Shown here piece by piece: positions 22,461 to 35,616 of a stretch of DNA of 64,000 nucleotides (its first letter is position 1; each line of letters begins with the position of its first letter). A program made the translations under genes and the position numbers. This DNA is from Capsicum annuum (taxonomy: Eukaryota; Streptophyta; Magnoliopsida; Solanales; Solanaceae), in NCBI RefSeq assembly GCF_002878395.1, contig NC_061120.1, positions 92,173,349 to 92,237,348 on the forward strand, written 5' to 3'. Below the pieces are notes generated by a model, which saw nothing but the letters and a program-made list of their open reading frames with translations, had not been told where the DNA came from and made no database searches.

Positions 22461-23575
22461 ATTAAGGTTGCATTTATTTTTCTTATGATTCAGACGTTTG
22501 AATTTGAATGCACATCTGAATGATTAAGATGTTGTCTCTAGATATGAAAACTGAATGATTAAGACTGTTTGTTTTTCAACATCTGAATGTACAAAAAAAA
22601 TTATTTGTATATATAATAAAATAAAAAATACAATTCAAATAAAAAACTAATTATATATCAGAAAAGTATATAATTTAATACAACAAAATTATTATTTGAT
22701 TGAAAATAAAATATTTATGTTTGTTAGTGATAGTGGAGATGGTTTATAATGGTTGTTGCGGTGACAATAATTTATGTTAGTTATTAGCAATGTTAGTGGT
22801 GATAGTTGTGACGGTTGGTATTGTAGTGACTGTTATGATGGTGACGATTGATAGTGGTGGAGATGGTAGTGATGTGACGTTGCTTGATGTTAGTAGTTGG
22901 AGGTGTTGATTGTGATGACTGAAAAATGAATGAATGATGGTTGACGCTATGTTGGTGCTAGTTAGAGATATTGTTAGTTGTGATGGTGGAGATGATTGTT
23001 AGTAGAGATAAATTGTAGCGATGATAGTGAATGAAGTGATGGTAAAGGTGGCGTTACTAGTGATAATGGTGGTGACTACCGAAGAATGTGTGGAGGTTGT
23101 GATGTATTAGTGGTAGTTAGCGGTGGTGCTAGTTGTGATAGATGAGTTGATCGATAGTAGGGATTGGCCGGTAGTGGTTGATGATGGTGGCACTATTGAC
23201 GGTGGTGGTAGCGTTAAATATAATTAGAATAATAGAGATAGTAGGTTTGGTAGCGGTTGACAATAGCGGTTGGTAGCGATATTTGTTGTCGATGGTGGTT
23301 GTGATGGTAGGGGTGGTTGGTGGTGGTGGTTGACAATAATGTCGGTGGCAGAGGTGGTGACTGATGATTATCAATAGAGTGACGGTGACTATTATCCAAC
23401 ACCAGAATACCTCTTCAGACCTATTAAGACTTGATTCTAGATTTGAATGATTAAGACCTATTAAGCGTTAAAATCTTAATAAAAAATAAATGCACTTAAT
23501 GGTCTGAAGTCTGAATTATTCAGATTCAAACCTCCATTAAGTGCAAACAAATAAGTCCTAAGTCATCTTAATGCA
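22460..23575. mobile_element. Foldback-type element with GGT/GAT-rich core
   Basis: Outer arms are similar in inverted orientation: GCATTTATTTTTCTTATGAT and CGTTTGAATTTGAATGC on the left, ATTCAGATTCAAACC and GTGCAAACAAATAAGTCC on the right, with ATGATTAAGAC words in both. The core (22,725-23,385) is a degenerate GGT/GAT/GTT array that is very poor in C on the plus strand. No clear target duplication. Superfamily unknown; the minus-strand frames in the core are low-complexity Thr/Pro/Ile strings. Confidence 0.5.
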
Positions 23576-24151
23576 TGACTGATCACTAAAGCATGAACTG
23601 TTAATACAACTTATATAATCTAATATTAATGATTTTTTAACAATATAAAACAAATATATTTCAATATTAGAACATCAATGTTAAACAGAAATGAAATCTG
23701 GACAAACTTTTTGTTAGTTGAATCAAGTCTCATATAATCGTGAAATTAAATTATATAAAAGAAGATTGAGAATTGTCTTTTGCACAAATTAATTCACAAC
23801 AAAGGCACAATAATCAACATTCAAAAACCACGAACTCAGAACCGCAGATAAAACCTTCAAACTCAACTTTATTTTTTCTCATTCTCATATTCTCTCTTTT
23901 TGTTTTCTTTTATTTTTGTTTTGTTTACTTTGTGTTGCATATTGTGTTCTATCTTATTTGTGTTAGGATAATTTGATTTATTGAGTTTTACTAGAAGGCA
24001 ACGTGAGGAGTAATAGGTTATTAGTTGTATTATATTGTTATAGAAAATTCTCCAAACATGAGAGAGTATAATTGGTGGGTAATATATATAGTAGTAGAGA
24101 TGTGTAGGTTGAAGGAGCTATAATCAATGGTGGTGAAGGATTGAGTTAGTT
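23576..24151. other. No gene seen
   Basis: AT-rich sequence before the Copia copy B LTR. A short open frame at 23,773-23,976 has no recognised feature. Confidence 0.35.
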
Positions 24152-24156
24152 GTTAT

Positions 24157-25125
24157 TGTTATTTCGCTTGTACTTCGGGTACACAGAATCTGTATATTAC
24201 AACACTAACTTCAACTTGAGTTCAAGTATAAACAAGAATACAATGAAGTATATCAAATACCCTCAACACAAGATCAAAATTACCTTTCCAAGAGGTGTAT
24301 TTTATTTTGCAGAAATTAAGATGAAACAGAAAATAGTCAAGTCTTCCGAATTCACGGATTTTCCTTAAGGAAATAATCCCCCTCACTGTACCCGAGGTTG
24401 TGGAATTTTTTCTACCAGGATAAAATGGCTAACAGACCAACAGTAGCGGTACCTCAAACGGTTGGAATATTTTCGAACTCACAGAACATTTTGAGTGATC
24501 ACACAAAATATTTTTGAGACAAGAAGAGAGTTTTTAATTTGAAAATTTTGTACTAAACCTGTGGAAGAAACCAGGTTTATATAGCCACAACATGCCTCTT
24601 CTGAAAAGAGGCAATAGTTCACTCCAAAGGTTACACCTTTGCTGTAAGTTCATATCTATTCATTAAAGATTGCATCTTTTCCTGAGCAGTCATCTCATTT
24701 CATGAATTTGTGTGTCACTTCATTGAAGGATTACATCCTTCTGAAGCATCATTTTGAACGATTGCAACCTTCTGTAGCCTTAGTTCAGAACAATGTATCA
24801 TTTCTGAAGCATTAGTTCGAAAATAATGCATCAGTTCATTTGCCGATCCAAATCCAAATCCAAATCCGAAGCCAAAGCCAAAGCCGAGCCGAGCGAGTGA
24901 TGACGACGACGGCGCAAGGCATCTATTATTTCTTGCCTCACTTGCCATGTGGAGTAAGTGTTCTTGATTATAAACACTTTCAAGTTCTCTTCTTCCACCA
25001 ATGTGAGAGAAAGAGTAAACTTTCTAATTTGGGAGTACACTTTTCATTTTAGTGTCTCCTTCCCCTCCACCATTTTATTCTCCATTTTTCCATTCACACT
25101 TCTTTTATACACTATGAACCCAACA
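24157..25125 (-). repeat. 3' LTR of Copia copy B
   Basis: Starts (plus strand) TGTTATTTCGCTTGTACTTC and ends CCCAACA. It matches the 5' LTR at 29,866-30,992 across most of its length but lacks about 130 bp between GTTCATTTG and CCAAATCC (near 24,840). An (AAATCC)n run followed by GCCAAA/GCCGA units at 24,845-24,900 explains the Phe-Gly repeat frames on the minus strand. Confidence 0.9.
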
Positions 25126-25136
25126 ATCCCCCACAT

Positions 25137-25758
25137 GAATGATGAATGGCTATTTTTCGAAAAAATTTTACGAATAAGTATGTGATCATCAAGCAAAGAC
25201 TGATTGCATCTAAATAAGTGGGTTTCTCTTTGAACTTTCTGTAGTGAACATGCATCGGATGCACTCGGTCAATCGGTAGATTTGTTATCTTTAAACCGTC
25301 GAGCTTTAATGTACACCTAGATAATACATGTCACACAACCAGCCTTTTAACGTTTATGGTTCTCATGGTTTTGTTATTTTCAGCCATGAACACGTCCGAT
25401 TTCATGAGAGCTTAGAGAATAGGCCTTTACTAACATTCTCTTTGAAGCGGCTTCCACTTCACCCTCGCATAGGTGATTTTTAAATGTTCATTCCTATAGA
25501 TTAAACTATTTGGTCAAATTTTCCAAATTTAGATAATCATTAAAAGACTTTTCACCTTAAGTCTTATCCTAGTTTACTATACATTGTCTACATCATGAGA
25601 ATGGATTGCGTAATTGACAATGTTGAACCTGTCAGACACAACTTTGTTTGATCTCCTTGAACCTAGCTCTTGATATCTCCAGTCTGCTAGGTAGAGTTAC
25701 CGTCATGCTGATTCGTCCTAGGCCTTAAACTCATTCCCTTGGATATTCTTTCCACTCC
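25137..25758 (-). other. 3' non-coding region of Copia copy B
   Basis: The stretch lies between the end of pol and the polypurine tract. No open frame of interest; it is the internal untranslated 3' segment of the element. Confidence 0.6.
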
Positions 25759-28700
25759 TTATCTGGATGGACCTTTTGTAAGTGAATCTGACACATTATC
25801 TTTTGACTTTACATAGCCAATAATGATAATTCCACTAGAGAGAAGTTTTCTAACGGTATTATGTCTCCGTCGTATGTGACGAGATTTATCGTTGTGACGA
25901 GATTTACCATTCCAAGAAATTTCGGAGCCATTCTGCTTCTTCACCGGCTTTATCCAATGCGATAAATTCAGATTCCATTACAGAGCGAGCAATACAAGTC
26001 TGTTTGAATGATTTCCAAGAGACTGCTCCTCCACCGATAGTAAATACATATCCACTTATGAATTTTACTTCATTCAATTTGGTGATCCAATTTGCGTCAC
26101 TATATCCTTCAAGTACCACAAGATATTTATTATAATGCAAAGCATAATTTTGAGTGTATTTAAGATACCCTAAAACTCTTTTCATTGCCATCCAATGAGT
26201 TTTATTGGGATTACTCGTGTACCGACTTAATTTACTAATAGCGCAGATATGTCTGATCGTATACAGTTCATTATATACATTAAACATCTCAATACTCTTG
26301 CGTACTCCAATTGTGAGTCACTTTCACCTTCATTCTTTCGAAGTGCAAATTTCACATCCAATGGAGTCTTGGCAATACCGAATTCCATATACTTGAACTT
26401 GTCAAGTACTTTTTCGATATAATAAGACTGTGACAATGCTAACCCTTATGGAGTTCGATGGATTCTTATACCTAAGATTACATCTGCAACTCCAAGGTCT
26501 TTCATATCAAACTTGCTCTCGAGCATTCATTTGGTTGCATTTATGTCACAAATGTCTCTGCTGATGATCAAAATATCATCCACATATAAACAAATAATGA
26601 CTTGATAATTTGGTGTGTCTTTAATATATACACATTTGTCATATTCATTTATCTTGAATCCATTTGCCAACATGGTTTGGTCAAACTTTGCATGCCATTG
26701 CTTAGGTGCTTATTTTAGTCCATAAAGTGACTTAACAAGTTTACACACCTTATTTTCTTTTCCTGAAACCACAAAACCCTCAGGTTGTTCCATGTATATT
26801 TCTTCTTCTAAATCTCCATTTAGGAACATGATCTTCACATCCATTTGGTGGATTTGAAGATCATATACCGCCTCCAAGGCAATTAACATTCGAATCGAGG
26901 TTATCCTTGTTACTGGCGAGTATGTATCAAAGTAATCAAGGCCTTCCTTCTATTTGAAACCTTTTACTACAAGTCTTGCCTTGTATTTGTCAATAGTACC
27001 ATCCGCCTTCATTTTCCTTTTGAAGATCCATTTAGAACCTAAAGGTTTATTTTCGAGAGGAAGGTCAACTAATTCCTATGTATTGTTGCTTAAGATTGAA
27101 TCTATCTCACTATTGACTGCCTCTTTTCAAAAGAATGAGTCTGACGACGACATCGCTTCTTTAAATATTTGACGCTCATTTTCTAAGAGAAATGTTACAA
27201 AATCCGATCCAAACGAAGTTGATGTTCTTTGATATGCACTACGTCTTGTATTTTCTTCATTATGTACATTTTCACTTGGTTCATCTCAAGGTCGTTTAGA
27301 TCCTCCACTAAACTGTTTATGTCTAATTTTATACGGGTAAATATTTTTAAAGAATTCAGTATTGTCTCATTTAAGTACCATTTTTTTTCATTAATATCCG
27401 GATGTTTGGATTTATGAACCAAAAATTGACATGCTTTACTACTTTTAGCATATCCTATGAACACGCAGTCCACCGTTTTAGGTCTTATCTTAACCCTTTT
27501 AGGTATAGGAACTTGAACCTTCGCTAGACACCCCCACACTTTGAAATATTTCAAGTTGGGTTTTCTTCCTTTCCATTTTTCGTAAGGAATTGATTGTGTC
27601 TTACTATGGGAAACTCTGTTGAGTATATGATTGGCCGTAAGGATAGCCTCCCCCATAATTTTTGCACCAGAACTTATAAGTAAGGCATTCATTATTTCCT
27701 TCAAAGTTCGGTTTTTTCTTTCCACAATTGCATTAGATTGAGGTGAATATGGGGCTGTATTTTGATGGATTATTCTATTCTCTACACATATTTGCGCAAA
27801 GGGAGATTCATATTCTCCACCCCTATTACTTCTTATCATTTTGATCTTTTTATCTAACTGATTTTCAACTTCAGTTTTATATTGCCTAAACGCATCTATT
27901 GCTTTATCCTTACTATTTAGAAAGTAAACATAACAATATCTAGTGCAATTGTCAATAAAAGTTATGAAATACTTTTTTCCACCGCGTGATGATGTTGACT
28001 TCATATCACAAAATCAGTGTGCATTAATTCACTATAAGCATGGTTTGCATACTTCTATTCCACACAGGTTTGATACTTTGATTTATTGCACTCAAAGTTT
28101 GACAAAACTTCTAAGTTAATCAGTTTTCATAATGTTTTGTAATTAACATGACCTAAACGTTCATGCCATAAATCATAAGACTCAAGCAAATAAGAAGAAT
28201 TCGAACTTTTATTTATTTCAACAGTCATTATATTCATCTTATAAAGGCCTTCGGTCAGATAGCCTTTTCCTACATACATTTCTCCTTTGCTAATTACAAT
28301 TTTTCCAGAAACGGTTACACATTTGAATCCGTTCATGTCTAGAAGTGAAACAGAAATTAAATTCCTACGTAAATCCGGAACATACAAGACATTGTTAAGT
28401 GTCAAGAACTTTCCGAAAGTTATCTTTAAGCAAATTTTTTCTGTTCCTTCTACTATAGCCGTAGCGGAGTTAGCTATGTAGGTCATTTCTTCTACTTGAG
28501 CCGGAGTGAATGACGAAAACAACTCTTTGTTGGCACATAAATGGCGGGTGGCTGAAGAATCCATCCACCATTCGCGAGGATTCCCCGTCAAGTTGCATTC
28601 TGAGAACATAGCACACAGATCATCGCATTCTTTGTTGGATTCAATCATATTTGCTTGATCCTTCTTCTTGCCTTTCTTTGGGGCACGACAATTTGTGGAC

Positions 28701-29615
28701 TTATGGCCAATCTTGCCACAGTTGAAGCATTTTCCCTTGAATTTTTTCTTGGGTTGATTGCTTCCTTGTTCAGTTTTCTTCCTTTTCTTGGAATTGTTTT
28801 GGTCATCTTCTACAATATGTGCTCCATTAATTGTAGAATTCCCCTTTGACCTTCTTTTGGCAGCTTTATTATCCTCTTCAAGACGAAGTCGGACAATAAG
28901 TTCTTCAACAGTCATCTCCTTGCATTTATGCTTTAAGTAGTTTTGAAGTCTTTCCACAAAGGTGGTAGCTTTTCAACTATCGACGCTACTTGGAAAGCAT
29001 CATTCACAATTAAACATACAAAATAGTTTATGTGAGTATTAGGAACATTTTTAATTTGTTCAACCAAGGTATTTTTCAAAGATATACCTTCTGCTAGGAG
29101 ATCATGTATGATGACTTGCAAGTCTTGTACTTGAGAGACAACAGATTTGCTATCTATCATTTTGAAGTCCAAGAACCGTGCAACAAGGAATTTCTTCATT
29201 CCCGCATCCTCCGTCTTATATTTTCGTTCAAGTGCACCCACAGTTCCTTTGATGTCTTAGTTCCACAATAAACATTGTAGAGGTCATCTTGGAGACCACT
29301 CAAAATATAATTCCTGCAAAGGAAGTTCGAATGTTTCCAAGCTTCTACAATAACGAAGCAGTCTTTGTCCAAGGTTCCCTCAGGCACCTCAGGAGCGTCT
29401 TCGCTAGTGAACCATTGCAGACCTAAAGTGGTGAGGTAAAAGATCATATTTCGCTGCCATCGCTTGAAGTCAATGCCTGAAAATTTTTTGGGCTTCTCCG
29501 CCGGTGCCATTGTTGGCGGAGTATTTGTGCGACTTGATATGACAATATTTGTTTTCCCCACAGACGTTGTCTCATCCATCATTTGACTTTCGTTAGTCAT
29601 CTTTCCTGTCAACAC
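25759..29615 (-). pseudogene. Copia gag-pol polyprotein, broken
   Basis: Order on the minus strand: gag (29,615-28,930; KFSGIDFKRWQRNM, LCRNYILSGLQDDLYNVY), CCHC zinc knuckle CFNCGKIGHKSTNC (near 28,720), protease active site region WWMDSSATRHLC (near 28,560; the family has DSG, so the Gly is lost), integrase zinc region HERLGH (near 28,150), integrase core (28,004-27,195) with IRSNRGGEY, where the second catalytic Asp is replaced by Asn. Then RT with YVDD intact (near 26,580) and RNase H (26,287-25,760). About 90 bp including the RNase H catalytic part is missing near 25,930. Frame breaks occur near 29,220, 28,940, 28,060, 27,190-26,440, 26,260 and 25,930. Confidence 0.9.
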
Positions 29616-29865
29616 AATACAGAAAAATTTAGTATTTTCAGAATACTACTTATAAAGTTAAATAACTTTACAACTTTTCTTCTTGTTTCTAATTAACGAT
29701 GAAGTTTTTATAACTTCAAATCGTCAACCGAGTGAACTTTAACTTGTGATAAAGATTTTATGTCTTCTAATCACTAGTTAAATTCAAGCGGAGTAGAAAG
29801 CTTAAAGCTTTAATCTCCAAAACAAGTTCTATAGATTTTGTAAAATTAAATTATTTCCTTAAAAT

Positions 29866-30992
29866 TGTTATTTCGTTTGTACTTCGGGTACACATAATCT
29901 GTTTATTATAACACCAACTTCAACTTGAGTTCAAGTATAAACAAAAACACAATGAATTATATCAAATACCCTCAACACAAGATCAAAATGACCTTTTCAA
30001 GAGGTGTATTTTATTTTGCAGAAATTAAGATGAAACAGAAAATAGCCAAGTCGTCCGAATTCACGGATTTTCCTTAAGGAAATAATCCCCCCTCACTGTA
30101 CCCGAGGTTGTGGAATTTTTCTCCCAGGATAAAATGGCTAACAGACCAATAGTAGTGGTACCTCAAACAGTTGGAATATCTTCGAACTCACAAAACGTTT
30201 TGAGTGATCACACAGAATATTTTTTAGACAAGAAGAGAGTTTTTTAATCTGAAAATTTTGTACTAAACCTGTGGAAGAAATCAGGTTTATATAGCCACAG
30301 CATGCCTCTTCTGAAAAGAGGCAATAGTTCACTCCAAAGGTTACACCTTTCCTGTAAGTTCATATCTATTCATCAAAAATTGCATCTTTTCCTGAGCAGT
30401 CATCTCATTTCATGAATCAGTATGTCACTTCATTGAAGAATTACATCCTTCTGAAGCATCATTTCGAACCATTGCAACCTTCTGTAGCCTCAGTTCAGAA
30501 CAATGTATCATTTCTGAAGCACTAGTTTGAAAACAATGCATCGGTTCACTTGAAATAGTGCAACTGTTACTGCATGTATATATAAATGGAGGTCCAAAAC
30601 TGCAGAAAATTTTTTACTGCATTTTTCCTTGGCATTCTTCGGAATTCAAATAAAGTTTGTCCAAAAAGATAGATCTCATCGATAGATTACTTGTCAAATC
30701 CAAATCTAAATCCAAATCCAAATCCGAAGCTGAGCCGAGCGAGCGACGCCGATGCCGACGCCGACGCCGACGCGAGACATCTATTATTTCTTGCCTCACT
30801 TGCCATGTGGAGCAAGTGTTCTTAATTATAAACACTTTCAAGTTCTCTTCTTCCACCAATGTGGGAGAAAGAGTAAACTTTCTAATTTGGGAGTAAACTT
30901 TCCATTTTATTGTCTCCTTCCCCTCCCCCATTTTATTCTTTATTTTTCCATTCACACTTCTTTCATATACTCGTGCTAAGCTCGGACCCAAA
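29866..30992 (-). repeat. 5' LTR of Copia copy B
   Basis: Same start as the 3' LTR (TGTTATTTCG on the plus strand). It contains about 130 bp (30,545-30,695) absent from the other LTR, and its hexamer tract (30,696-30,775) differs in unit number and sequence. The right border is blurred: CCCAAAC replaces CCCAACA. Confidence 0.85.
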
Positions 30993-31095
30993 CTACATTA
31001 ACATTTATGTTTGTAAAGATTTTTCTATTTTTTTGTTCCTCTGCTTTTCGTCTGTTTTGATAACATTATCTATAATTTATATTTATAATCTATAA

Positions 31096-33358
31096 TCTAT
31101 AATATATTAAAAGTGTGAAGCCCTTAGAAAAGTGATTTCCTCTAGACAATATTGTCTTTTTACTATATTTTTTTAATTTATTATTTAATTATTTTTAATA
31201 TATTAACTAGATTTCTAAAATATCTTAACTCCTACAATATATGAAAGGAGAAACAATTAATATAAAAATACTACTCTATTAGAAAAATACTCCTATAAAT
31301 ATTGTCATCTATGTTCGTATGTTTATTATCATTATGCTTTATCACACCTAATCGTGCCATCAAACATCTCCCATTCATCAAGAAGTCAACGCCAATTTGT
31401 TTAGCAGAGGAATTCTACATGATTTCCAACATTGATGCTAAATCCAGTGACTCCTTGTACGTTGATGAATATGGTATCAATAGTTTAATAAAATAGTCAT
31501 GACTGCTTTATATATTTTAGGATATTTTGATATAAGATGATACTTAATAGATCTAATGTCATAGTAATTTCTCTCGACTATAATAACATTGTTGGTCAAT
31601 TGAATGATTTACGTTGTTCAATATAATTGGCAAGGCTGAAGATGCTTGAAGCATGAGCTTAGTAAGGTTGAAGGTGCTTGGAACAAGGGCAATTGATGGA
31701 GATACGATCGACATATATATGTATGTAGTTTAGCGGTAAGGACCCTCCACCTCCAATTGATAATCATAAAGTTACTTTTAGAAGCCAACAAACTTTAGAA
31801 TTTGATTGTAGTTGCTTGAATATTGATTAAAAAAACTCTCACCTTCAATCCTAAGATAATCCAAAATACTTTTAGAAGCCAACAAACTTTAGGATTTGAT
31901 TTTTATTTTCAACAATGCTAAACAAACACACAACATATGTTCTAATATATGTTAGGTCGTTATTAAAGTGCTATTGTTTCAGGTATTAAGAGAATTCATA
32001 ATTAAAGAGTTTGAAAATATATTGTAAGGAAATAGTATATGATTAGGATAAGAACTCATAGCGTGTTACTCTTGTACGAAAGAAGAACATTTTATTACCG
32101 TATCACACCAAGGTAAAAGTAATACTTTGAGAGACTATCAAATCTTAATTATAGTATTTATTTAAGCATGTTATATTTTTGAGTTATTTGTATCAAATTA
32201 TGATATTTGATGATTGGATTTAAATAATTTATTTTCTTTAATTATATGCAAATTAGTTATAAAGGTGTATTTTTTGTGAGAATATACTAGATATATTGTA
32301 TGTGTTATTGATTATGGGTATATTGTATTATATTAGAAGATGATAATTGGATATTTATAAGGTAAATCTGATGTCAAAAGGTAGAGTAACTTACAAGGGA
32401 TTTCAAATTGATAAAAGTAAAAATCGAGTTAGTTAATATGTCCTACATGTCTACACACTAGGGTTATTATATTTATATCTATATTAAAAGTGTGAAATTT
32501 AATTGTTTTGTACTTTGCAATAGATAAAATTATTTTTTCACCTTTTTTCTTTAATTATTGTATTATTATATCTTTATAAAATAAATTGACTATAATAAAT
32601 ATTTGAAAAATAAATAGAGAAGAAGTTTTATTTAGACGTAAAATCGACTCAATTTTTCTATTATTATGGAAAAAGATTTGTTTTCGTAATGGTGTGTCTG
32701 TGTATGTAATGTTAGCTAAATTTTTGTATATTTATGGAAAATGTTGGTTTTCTAATGTATGCAAACTACTAAATTTTCTTAAGTCTATGGGAAAGATTGT
32801 TTTTTTAAGGCAGGAAAATTGTTTTATGGAAAAAAAATTATTAAAATATATGAATATATGGAAAAACAATTATTAGAATATATGAATATACGGAATATTT
32901 TTAAAATATTAATTAAGTACTATTATTTCAATTTTTAAGTATTATTTTCATCTATAAATTGTTTGTTTAGATATTTTACTATGTAATGTATATTGTCTTT
33001 CTAACAATTTATTAGAATATAAAACACGTCAACTAGAAAATATGCCTCCGATTGTTCAAAACTCAAAAAGCAAAAAAGAATTGAATCTATAATGTTAGTG
33101 AAATCCGACACTTAATTGCAAAAAGTAGACTACGAATAAAAAATATAATATAATGAATTTTTTCCTTTCCTTTTATTTTTATAACCAAAATAAAATAAAA
33201 TTAAGGTCCCTCATTGAAGCTTGGCTTTAAACCTCAAACGGTATTTAGTCGTTTCTGCAATATATCTACAATCTACATCAACAATCAACATATATCTTTA
33301 CATCTATGAGCAGTTATATATCTACAATCTACATCAACAATCAACATATATCTTTACA
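31096..33358 (+). repeat. Helitron 5'-terminus fragments in AT-rich sequence
   Basis: TCTATAATATATTAAAAGTG at 31,096 and a second copy (TCTATATTAAAAGTGTGAA) near 32,479 look like Helitron 5' ends. No matching hairpin 3' end was found before 33,358; AACACGTCAACTAG near 33,016-33,029 is a weak candidate. A 52-bp tandem repeat (ATATATCTACAATCTACATC...) lies at about 33,260-33,360. No gene is seen; the 64-codon frame at 31,302-31,496 is unsupported. Confidence 0.45.
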
Positions 33359-33810
33359 TCTATGATATATTAAAAGTGTGAATCTAGTGATTTAAACTTT
33401 TTATCCTTCATTCAAAGCCTCTGTAATAGAAAAAAGTCTGTCTTTTTACTATTTTTCTAATATTTAAAATTTAAGATTTAATTTAATTTCATGAATTAGA
33501 TTTATCTATTCACGTAGGAGACATTTTCACTTTGGATTCCTTTCAGATTTAGTAATCTTATGTTATTAAAAACCTTTAAAATTCTTTTACATTAAAACAA
33601 TTATGAAACACTTCAATTTGAACTCTTTTTGGATTTAGCGAAAAAAAAATTGTTCGATAAATTAATGGATTTGAACTCTGGGAAAGAAAAAATGTAATAA
33701 CTATTACAGATTTGAATAAAATCCTTATTTTGGTGGCAGGAGGTAATAACTTTTTTTTTCCTAATGTGTTTTGGTTAACGTGTATGTGCATGTCATATAT
33801 ATAATGACGA

Positions 33811-33930
33811 GTTCGCATATCTATAATTGATATCCATATTCATATTCATAATATATTAAAAGTGTGAACGAGTTCGTATATCTATAATCGATATCCATAT
33901 TCATATTCATAATATATTAAAAGTGTGAAG
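33811..33930 (+). repeat. Tandem duplication containing a Helitron 5' end
   Basis: A 61-bp unit (GAGTTCG...ATATCTATAAT...CATATTCATAATATATTAAA...GTGTGAA) is repeated head to tail, first ending at 33,868, second at 33,929. Each unit carries a complete ATATATTAAAAGTGTGAA Helitron start. Confidence 0.9.
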
Positions 33931-35180
33931 GCCTTTAGAAAAGTAAATTGAACTTTTTGCCCTTCATTAAAATAGTCCGTTTTAGACAAAATCATCTTTT
34001 ACCCTTTTCCCTACAGTAAATTTATTCAAAATAAATATACTAAATTTTTCCTACATTTAAATTCTAACCAAATTTAACTTTTTTCTCTACTTAATTAAAA
34101 CCCACGTTTTTTTCCCTACTTCATTAAAACAACCAAATTTAGCTTTTACCACATTTAACTTTTTACTCTACTTAATTAATTAAAACTCACGTTTTTTTTT
34201 CCTACTTTGTTAAACATCCTTTTTTATATCCCATTTGATTCCTACTTGGTTTCTTCAACCAAAACACACCTTTAATTAATTTCCCTATAATTAAATTCTT
34301 TCCAAATTTAATTCCCCCCCCACCCCACCCCACCCCCAAGCACCTTTTAAGCTTTTTTTTCTACCTAATTAGATGAAACTACTGTACTATTTTTTTCTTC
34401 TATTTGTTTCCTGCTTGGTTTCTTTCAACCAAAAAATTATTTTTTTCCTACACATCCAAATTTGTGTATTTTTGATTTGTAAATTCTGTCCTTCTATATA
34501 AATCCTTGAGCTTTTTAATTGTTTATCATTATAAGTAGTTGTGATCTTTCATTGTTTTTCGTCTCAACACAGTTTCAACAATTTTATTTTTAGGTTTTTG
34601 ATGTTATATCATCTCTCCCTTTTGTTAATTTAAACACAATATTACTTGTTATGCCAACATAAATTGCTTAGTTTAATTTAGCTTAATGTGTCACGTTAAT
34701 TCAATATATTTTGTTTTCTACTGCTCATAACTAACCTTCTTTATCTATCAACCTACGACATATTCAAGTATATTCTTCTCATCTCACAAATCTACCTCTA
34801 TTCTACGTTTTTATCGTTCTATGTGTCCTTTTAGTAGAATACACTATAGTAATTTCTATTGCTCATAACTAACCTTCTTTATCTACCCACCTACCAACAC
34901 GATTCACAGGTATAATTCTTCTCACCTAACAAATTTACCTCTACTATGAAATTATACATTCTTCGTATTGTTTTGTTGCAGTTTACAGGTGATGATGAAT
35001 GTTGATTGGTTTTGAGATTTTTTTTTGGTAAAAGTTAGGTTTAATTAAATAAATTCTCCAAAAGATAGTTGAATTTAATTATTGTATTTATCTTTATTAT
35101 TTAAACAAATATCATATTTAGTGTAACATTTGAACTCAATAAAGTGAGGTACACGCGCGAGGCGCGTACACCTAAACTAG
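33907..35180 (+). mobile_element. Inner non-autonomous Helitron
   Basis: It starts TCATAATATATTAAAAGTG at 33,907 and ends CCTAAACTAG at 35,180, followed by T. The last 35 bases carry a GC-rich hairpin (arms around GGTACACGCGC and GCGCGTACACC, two mismatches). A C-run tract (34,312-34,338) could form a G-quadruplex on the minus strand. No open frame with known domains. Confidence 0.75.
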
Positions 35181-35349
35181 TAAAAACAAAAGAGAACACA
35201 AGGATAAACTTATTTTTTGAGTTTTTTTTAATTGTTTTTTTTTAATTTTTTTTGTACGGCAATTTTTTAATAATATTTAATTTGCATTACATTGATTTTG
35301 TAAGTATTTTGAAGATAGATAATATCTATAATATAGAGGTATTGAATAA

Positions 35350-35616
35350 TACCCTCTTTTTGTTCATCTTTACTTGTCCACTTTTTATTTTGGAATATCC
35401 AATAATATTTGTTCAGTTTATAAGACGAATGGATAATTTATCTATTTCTATCCATTTTACCCTTAGCATTAAATACAATTTATTATCTAATGTACTGTCC
35501 AAAGCATTAAATTTATTTCTATTCAATGGACAGTATAGTAAAATCATCCTTATTATTTATTGTTTTTAAATCCACCTGTTAATAGAACAGTAGACAAATA
35601 AAGATGGACGGAGATA
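35350..35616. mobile_element. Stowaway-like MITE
   Basis: Inverted ends: CCCTCTTTTTGTTCATCTTT ACTTGTCCACT on the left (from 35,352) and AGTAGACAAATAAAGATGG ACGGAGA on the right (to 35,614), flanked by TA on both sides. These features fit Stowaway. The 105-codon frame across it is a by-product. Confidence 0.55.

Larger units (their letters stand above)
24157..30992 (-). mobile_element. Copia LTR retrotransposon (copy B), near full length, inactive
   Basis: The element runs on the minus strand: 5' LTR 29,866-30,992, leader 29,616-29,865, gag-pol 29,615-25,759, polypurine tract 25,126-25,136 (GTGGGGGAT just before TGTTGG on the minus strand) and 3' LTR 24,157-25,125. The layout is complete for a Copia element of about 6.8 kb. 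Gag-pol has frameshifts, stops and changed catalytic residues. No matching target duplication was found, because the outer end of the 5' LTR has diverged. Confidence 0.9.

Noticed and set aside
23129..23402. Thr/Pro-rich minus-strand frames
   Set aside because: They come from the GGT/GAT array; no conserved residues or splice support.
24715..25040. Minus-strand open frames with Phe-Gly and Asp-Leu repeats
   Set aside because: They are translations of the AAATCC hexamer tract in the Copia 3' LTR.
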